This document shows, piece after piece, positions 7,701 to 10,195 of a stretch of 10,195 nt of DNA. The translations under genes and the position numbers were made by a program. The notes below the pieces were generated by a model that saw only the letters and a program-made list of their open reading frames with translations, had not been told where the DNA came from and did no database searches. This stretch comes from Anaerolineae bacterium (GTDB taxonomy: Bacteria > Chloroflexota > Anaerolineae > B4-G1), in contig JAUWNP010000157.1 in the NCBI GenBank assembly GCA_030612585.1, positions 1-10,195 of the forward strand, given 5' to 3'. How positions within the stretch are numbered: the first letter of the stretch is position 1; each line of letters opens with the position of its first letter.

Positions 7701-7998
7701 CGTTGACATGCCGAACGTCATCATCGAAACGGTGAAACAGGCGGAGGATGGCGAAGGGCTGATTGTGCGCCTGTACGAGAACGAGTGCTGTCGGGGGCCT
7801 GTGGCGCTGCAGGTGGGCTTTCCCCTGGCCGCTGCTTACCGTTGCAATCTGCTGGAGCAAGATGAGGCATCGCTGGTCGTCGCTCAGAACGCAGTGCATT
7901 TTTCGGTGAAACCTTACCAGATTGTGACCTTGCGGCTGATACCTGCGCTTGAAGGTCAATCGAGCCCGAGGTGGGAACGAGGTGCGAAATGGAATTAA
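4714..7998 (+). CDS. GH38 alpha-mannosidase (MAN2C1-like, cytosolic type)
   Basis: A 1094-residue retaining alpha-mannosidase. About 250 residues of N-terminal beta domain precede the catalytic domain, as in MAN2C1-type enzymes and unlike the short MngB type. The zinc site motif HAHLDVAWLWPVSQTRR starts at His255, with Asp259. The nucleophile is Asp370 (LPDTFGYPWTLPQL). NQFHDVLPGSSIGQVYEDS (from 603, His606) is the zinc/active-site motif of the middle domain. A long beta-sandwich C-terminal half follows (e.g. HIIRLFDKTVGREVLPPG). It would trim terminal alpha-mannose in the cytoplasm; no signal peptide is present. I take ATG 4714 as the start: AAGGGA lies seven bases upstream and MHRVRLTEDKIAHRLELVE fits the family, whereas the frame upstream to 4588 only overlaps paralogue 3. 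Two repeat-derived inserts sit in frame at about residues 204-219 and 564-582. The 3' end overlaps the next GH130 by ten bases. Confidence 0.92.
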   Translation: MHRVRLTEDKIAHRLELVETLVYRRRQPLPSFRFHAGDEPLVALDLDDGGWPLIEPGDCWGELGQDFTLRTTFTMPADWQSPVALFLPIGNARQFVHPEALAYIDGDALQGVNAYHQEILLSPRWRDGATHVLALYGWFGIKNAPILMGQPEIVQIHQPTRDFVASARVALGVLRELDEHNPTRSRLLNTLDESFRRLDLREPFDPSTMLRAGCAQDKPIGDGFYDSVAAAQQALDGVLAAAGPPLAVDIIAVGHAHLDVAWLWPVSQTRRKAARTFSSVLRLMERFPDFHFTQSQPQLYRYVSEDHPDIFGQVRARVAEDRWEVTGGMWVQADCNVTGAESLVRQFLLGRGYFRKHFGEVETPILWLPDTFGYPWTLPQLIRQAGLKYFMTTKLSWNQYNRLPYDSFWWQGLDGTQVITHFITTPDVGGSWYNTYNGDLSPRLIIGTWRNYQQKEAHTELLTAFGWGDGGGGPTREMLENGRRLANHPGAPRVRQGSACEFFQNLEAQAGGRLPVWNGELYLEYHRGTYTSQARTKRANRQSEFLLHDAEFLAAWAALATDGVGANPCGRPPGQAQDLPLPQTGYEYPHAELTRAWELLCLNQFHDVLPGSSIGQVYEDSGRDYEAIRAIGEQVRETSLAALARLLPEETMFVAVNPTSFGGRHIGLLPEQLAEGQTLTDLASGEPLVTQPVEDGTLVEVDCVDPYGLVALGSGDMPPPLPAGVPVAHLVNGVAVLKNDVLRVEFDAAGHIIRLFDKTVGREVLPPGQRANVFQAFEDRPLGGEAWNIDIFYDEKQWAAEPAYSLTIIETGPLRAGLEIRRRLLNSEIVQCVYLYRGSRRLDFDTWVDWRERHVLLKVAFPVDILSPVATYDIQWGSIQRPTHRNTSWDWARFETVAHKWVDLSEGTYGVSLLNDCKYGHDVQGNVIRLTLLRGPTYPDPDADQGEHRFTYSLLPHAGDWRTGTVPASYTLNDPLLVRRVNGGGDGDNPSQSLVAVDMPNVIIETVKQAEDGEGLIVRLYENECCRGPVALQVGFPLAAAYRCNLLEQDEASLVVAQNAVHFSVKPYQIVTLRLIPALEGQSSPRWERGAKWN
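5328..5369. repeat. Interspersed GCTCAGGGCAGGC repeat inside the GH38 gene
   Basis: CCCTTCGACCATGCTCAGGG begins at 5328. The 14-base core GCTCAGGGCAGGCT at 5340-5353 is identical to bases 122-135 in the GH2 gene, and a degenerate second half (GCTCAGGACAAGC) starts at 5356. It is translated in frame as a short Cys/Gly-containing loop (STMLRAGCAQDKP) between the N-terminal domain and the catalytic domain, where an insertion would be tolerated. Confidence 0.7.
6403..6457. repeat. Composite palindromic repeat (GTAGGGGC...GCCCCTAC) inside the GH38 gene
   Basis: A 55-base element bounded by perfect terminal inverted repeats, GTAGGGGC (6403-6410) and GCCCCTAC (6450-6457). It contains two hairpin-forming halves: GGGGCGAACC with GGTCGCCCC on the left, and GGGCAGG with CCTGCCC around ACAAGA on the right. 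It is translated in frame (VGANPCGRPPGQAQDLPLP) between the GH38 catalytic domain and the helix leading to NQFHDVLPG. Homologues, as I recall them, have only a short linker there. From memory, similar elements are abundant in Chloroflexota and cyanobacterial genomes. It resembles a REP/BIME-type or MITE-like unit. Confidence 0.8.
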
Positions 7999-8912
7999 AA
8001 CGCTACGAGGGGAATCCTATCCTCACGGCGCAGGATTTTCCACGCCCAGTTAATTCTGTCTTCAATGCTGGAGCCGCCAAATGCGGCGACGAGTACATCC
8101 TGCTCAACCGTGTCCAGGGCCTTGACGGAACATCGTGCCTGTGGGTGGCACGTAGCCGAGATGGGTACCATTTCACGCCCGACCCCGAGCCCGCGATGAC
8201 GCCCTCGACTGAAGGGCCCTTCGTATGTTATGAGGAGTACGGCATTGAGGACCCACGCATCACCAAGATTGACGACATTTACTACGTCGTCTACGTCTGC
8301 TATTCGCCTTTCGATTGCCGCGTGGGCTTGGCACTGACCAGGGACTTCCAGGCATTCGAGAGGGTGGGACTTGTCTCGCTGCCGGACAACAAGGATGCTG
8401 CGCTCTTTCCAGAGAAGATCGGGGAGCGATACGCGCGGCTCGACCGTCCCATGACGACGATCAGTGGGCGGAGGGATATATGGATTTCGTATTCCCCCGA
8501 TCTGCTATACTGGGGCGACGCGCGTGTGGTGATGACGCCCCGCCCTGGGCGATGGGACAGCGCGAAGATCGGTACCGGAGCCCCGCCCATCAAGACGGGG
8601 AAAGGGTGGCTGTTGATCTACCACGGCGTGCGCGGGACGGCGAGCAGCCAGATTTACCGGCTGGGCGCAGCGCTCCTTGATCTTGAGGACCCTTCCCAGG
8701 TCGTGGGACGCGCCAAGGAGGCCATCCTATATCCTGCTGCCCCGGAGGACTTCCTGGGGGATGTCGGGAACGTGGTCTTCACTGATGGTGCCATCCTTGA
8801 GGACGACGGGGAACTGAAAATCTACTACGGCGCTGCCGATCAGGTGATGTGCCTGGCGACGGCCAACGTGGATGACCTCGTCGCGCTGTGTCTGAAAGGT
8901 TTGGAAACATAG
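7989..8912 (+). CDS. GH130 beta-mannoside phosphorylase (paralogue 4)
   Basis: A 307-residue GH130 protein starting MELKRYEGNPILTAQDFPRP. The general acid is Asp88 in GIEDPRITKID. Arg153 (ARLDRPM), Lys193 (SAKIGTGAPPI) and His212 (LLIYHGVRG) complete the phosphorylase set, and DVGNVVF and IYYGAADQ follow. Among the four paralogues its overall pattern (LFPEKI-ERYARLDRPM, DIWISYSPDLLYWG) is closest by eye to the UhgbMP/RaMP2-like beta-1,4-mannooligosaccharide or Man-GlcNAc phosphorylases. That assignment is tentative. The start is ATG 7989, with GAGG at 7979-7982 six bases upstream; an in-frame GTG at 7971 lies further inside GH38 and lacks a site. It overlaps the GH38 stop by ten bases, so the two are probably translated together. 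That pairing would remove alpha-mannose and then the beta-mannose beneath it, as in N-glycan core breakdown (inference). Confidence 0.88.
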   Translation: MELKRYEGNPILTAQDFPRPVNSVFNAGAAKCGDEYILLNRVQGLDGTSCLWVARSRDGYHFTPDPEPAMTPSTEGPFVCYEEYGIEDPRITKIDDIYYVVYVCYSPFDCRVGLALTRDFQAFERVGLVSLPDNKDAALFPEKIGERYARLDRPMTTISGRRDIWISYSPDLLYWGDARVVMTPRPGRWDSAKIGTGAPPIKTGKGWLLIYHGVRGTASSQIYRLGAALLDLEDPSQVVGRAKEAILYPAAPEDFLGDVGNVVFTDGAILEDDGELKIYYGAADQVMCLATANVDDLVALCLKGLET

Positions 8913-9243
8913 GAGGTAAAGTGTCCTCTCAAAAGGCAGGGGTAACCCCTTGAGGCACCGGAGTCCCGAACTCGTTCGGGCTGATGGCGAACACCCCAAC
9001 AAGGAAGTTTTTCTCATTGATAGCCCCCACCACGACTACTGGTGCTACGGGCCAGACCGCGCCGAGAGGCAGTACTGGTGGCGGCGGGACGTGGATGGCC
9101 TGGTAGGCGAGTTTGCGAGGGCCATACTGGAGGACCGGGGGCCGGCGATCAGCGACGAGGATACCCGGGCGGCGTTAGCCATCGCATTGGCGGCCTACGA
9201 GTCCTCAGCCAGCGGTAAGGTCATCGCGCTAGAACACGGATGA
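8911..9243 (+). pseudogene. Gfo/Idh/MocA-family oxidoreductase remnant (C-terminal)
   Basis: The frame ending at TGA 9241-9243 encodes about 97 residues if read from the TTG at 8950. DVDGLVGEFARAILEDRGP followed by ALAIALAAYESSASGKVIAL matches the closing helices of Gfo/Idh/MocA NAD(P)-dependent sugar oxidoreductases. The preceding HHDYWCYGPDRAERQYWWR fits their C-terminal sheet domain. The Rossmann domain is absent. Just after paralogue 4, AGGAGG (8911-8916) and a GTG at 8921 form a good translation start, but that frame reads only ten codons (SSQKAGVTP after the start) to a TGA at 8951-8953. The simplest reading is a gene that has kept its start region and its end but lost the middle and changed frame. 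The TTG at 8950 has no ribosome site. The last codons (EHG) are contributed by the inverted repeat at 9232-9295. Confidence 0.65.
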
Positions 9244-9295
9244 ACAGGATTAGCAGATCGGCAGGTTGATTCGTAAGTCCTGCCAATCTGTGTTC
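9232..9295. repeat. Intergenic inverted repeat with GAACACGGAT direct repeats
   Basis: The outer arms GAACAC (9232-9237) and GTGTTC (9290-9295) and the inner arms AGATCGGCAGG (9255-9265) and CCTGCCAATCT (9279-9289, one mismatch) form a long imperfect hairpin. GAACACGGAT (9232-9241) is followed by GAACAGGAT (9242-9250), a direct near-repeat. From memory, 'aacacggatgaacacggatt' motifs are a widespread interspersed repeat in environmental bacteria. There is no T-run after the 3' arm, so I do not call it an intrinsic terminator. Confidence 0.65.
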
Positions 9296-9314
9296 TTAAC
9301 CGTCGGAGAGCAAA

Positions 9315-10195
9315 ATGTCAACCATTTCTCATCTACCGAACATCGCCTTATCTGAGCAGGTAGAGCAGCGCCTGCTCGATCATCTGACTTTCCTGTGCGG
9401 TGTGGAGCGAGCGCCAGTTCTGTTGGAGCGGTTACACTCCATCCTGACGCGGTTCCGGCAGCGTAACCCTCAGTTCCGCACAGCGGAGGTACGGGTCGTT
9501 CCCCAGACGCCCCCGGGACGGGGGCTGGAAGCTTTAGATATCACGGAGCGACTGACGGAGCGGGACGCCATCCTCATCACCTACGGCGACCAGGTGATGG
9601 AGCGAGGCAGACCCCCGCTGCAAGCCCTGGCCGAGGTGTTGGAGAAACACATCCAGGGCATCGTCACCGGCGTCCACATCCTGCCCTTCTTCCCCTACTC
9701 CTCCGACGACGGCTTCTCCATCATTGACTACACGGTCGTCAATCCCGACTTAGGTGACTGGGCGGACATCGAGCGGCTGGGCCGTCACTTCCGCCTCATG
9801 TTCGACGCCGTCATCAATCACGTCTCGGCACAAAGCCGCTGGTTTCAGGAATTCTTGAAAGGCAACCCGGAGTTCGCCGACTACTTCATTGTCATCGAGG
9901 AGGGGACCGATCTCTCGCAGGTCGTGCGCCCCCGGGCGCTGCCGCTCCTGACCCGCGTGGAGCCGGCCGCTGGCGGGCAACCTCCCCCCCGTGGGGGGGA
10001 CCGCGGGGGGTCGCGGCTGGTCTGGACCACCTTCAGCGCGGACCAGATTGACCCCAACTACGCCAACCCTGACGTGCTGCTCAAGGTCATCGAGGTTCTC
10101 CTGCTGTACGTCGAGAAGGGAGCCGAGATCATCCGGTTGGACGCCATCGCCTACCTGTGGAAGAAGATTGGCACGACCTGCATCCACCTGGAGGA
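9315..10195 (+). CDS. GH13_18 sugar phosphorylase (sucrose/glucosylglycerate phosphorylase-like), N-terminal part
   Basis: The first 293 codons of a gene that runs off the right edge. GGAGAG (9305-9310) lies four bases before the ATG. An approximately 85-residue helical extension (SEQVEQRLLDHLTFLCG) precedes LITYGDQV, the usual N-terminus of the sucrose phosphorylase barrel. This extension is a mark of the YcjM/glucosylglycerate phosphorylase branch rather than classical sucrose phosphorylase. HILPFFPYSSDDGFSIIDY (121-139), DAVINHVS (164-171; GH13 region I) and EIIRLDAIAYLWKKIGT (271-287), with the nucleophile Asp276, are clear. WTTFSADQIDPNYANP (237-252) is also typical. Predicted reaction: an alpha-glucoside (sucrose, glucosylglycerate or similar) plus phosphate gives glucose 1-phosphate. 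A C/G-run insert disrupts residues about 219-233. The acid/base Glu and the acceptor-site residues are beyond the window, so the acceptor cannot be named. Confidence 0.88.
   Translation, partial: MSTISHLPNIALSEQVEQRLLDHLTFLCGVERAPVLLERLHSILTRFRQRNPQFRTAEVRVVPQTPPGRGLEALDITERLTERDAILITYGDQVMERGRPPLQALAEVLEKHIQGIVTGVHILPFFPYSSDDGFSIIDYTVVNPDLGDWADIERLGRHFRLMFDAVINHVSAQSRWFQEFLKGNPEFADYFIVIEEGTDLSQVVRPRALPLLTRVEPAAGGQPPPRGGDRGGSRLVWTTFSADQIDPNYANPDVLLKVIEVLLLYVEKGAEIIRLDAIAYLWKKIGTTCIHLE
9509..9525. repeat. Perfect GC hairpin near the 5' end of the GH13_18 gene
   Basis: GCCCCCG (9509-9515) and CGGGGGC (9519-9525) pair perfectly around a three-base loop (GGA). It lies in codons 65-71 (TPPGRGL), in the linker between the N-terminal extension and the barrel. 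It may be related to the C/G-run palindrome at 9981-10010, or may simply be a GC-rich linker. Confidence 0.45.
9981..10010. repeat. C-run/G-run palindrome inside the GH13_18 gene
   Basis: Seven C (9984-9990), GT, then seven G (9993-9999) form a perfect inverted repeat, followed by ACCGCGGGGGG. It is translated in frame as QPPPRGGDRGG, between LPLLTRVEP and LVWTTFSADQ. Family members, as I recall them, have a short ordinary loop there. It looks like another small repeat insertion in a surface loop. Confidence 0.6.

Noticed and set aside
9255..9300. Rho-independent terminator
   Set aside because: The hairpin is mismatched and lacks the T-run after its 3' arm; it fits an interspersed repeat better.
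9750..10187. Long open frame on the minus strand
   Set aside because: It is antisense to the GH13_18 gene, whose motifs are unmistakable; long opposite-strand frames are expected in GC-rich genes.

Overview
The window is a stretch of a bacterial carbohydrate-utilisation locus built around mannose-containing glycans. It is GC-rich, all recognisable genes lie on the + strand, and several genes overlap or nearly abut, so it reads as one or two operons. Short interspersed repeats sit in frame inside coding sequences. From memory, the GCTCAGGGCAGGC unit and the GTAGGGGC...GCCCCTAC unit are common in Chloroflexota (Anaerolineae-like) genomes and metagenome bins. That lineage is my best guess, by inference only.

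Layout: (1) 2-361, the C-terminal end of a GH2 beta-mannosidase. (2) 557-1537 and 1534-2490, two GH130 enzymes joined by an ATGA overlap. (3) 2552-3343, a class I SAM methyltransferase in visibly more AT-rich DNA, followed by a C-terminal remnant of a glycerophosphodiester phosphodiesterase (about 3414-3650). (4) 3651-4637, a third GH130. (5) 4714-7998, a large cytosolic-type GH38 alpha-mannosidase whose 3' end overlaps a fourth GH130 at 7989-8912. (6) 8911-9243, what looks like the start signals and the C-terminal end of a decayed Gfo/Idh/MocA oxidoreductase. (7) 9232-9295, an intergenic inverted repeat. (8) 9315 to the window end, the N-terminal half of a GH13_18 sugar phosphorylase of the long, YcjM-like kind.

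Working together (inference): the GH2 and GH38 enzymes would remove beta- and alpha-mannosyl residues. Three of the four GH130 proteins keep the Asp general acid and the Arg/Lys/His set associated with phosphate use, so they should release mannose 1-phosphate from beta-mannosides. The fourth, at 1534-2490, keeps the Asp but has lost all three basic residues, so it may be a hydrolase or have a changed function. The GH13_18 enzyme would add phosphorolysis of an alpha-glucoside. No secretion signals are visible on the complete enzymes, so imported oligosaccharides (N-glycan-derived or beta-mannan-derived) are the likely substrates. No transporter or regulator lies in the window.

The most unusual features are the repeated in-frame insertions of small palindromic or tandem repeats into loops of at least three different glycosidase genes, and the two gene remnants wedged between intact genes. 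I found no CRISPR array, RNA gene, transposase or phage gene.
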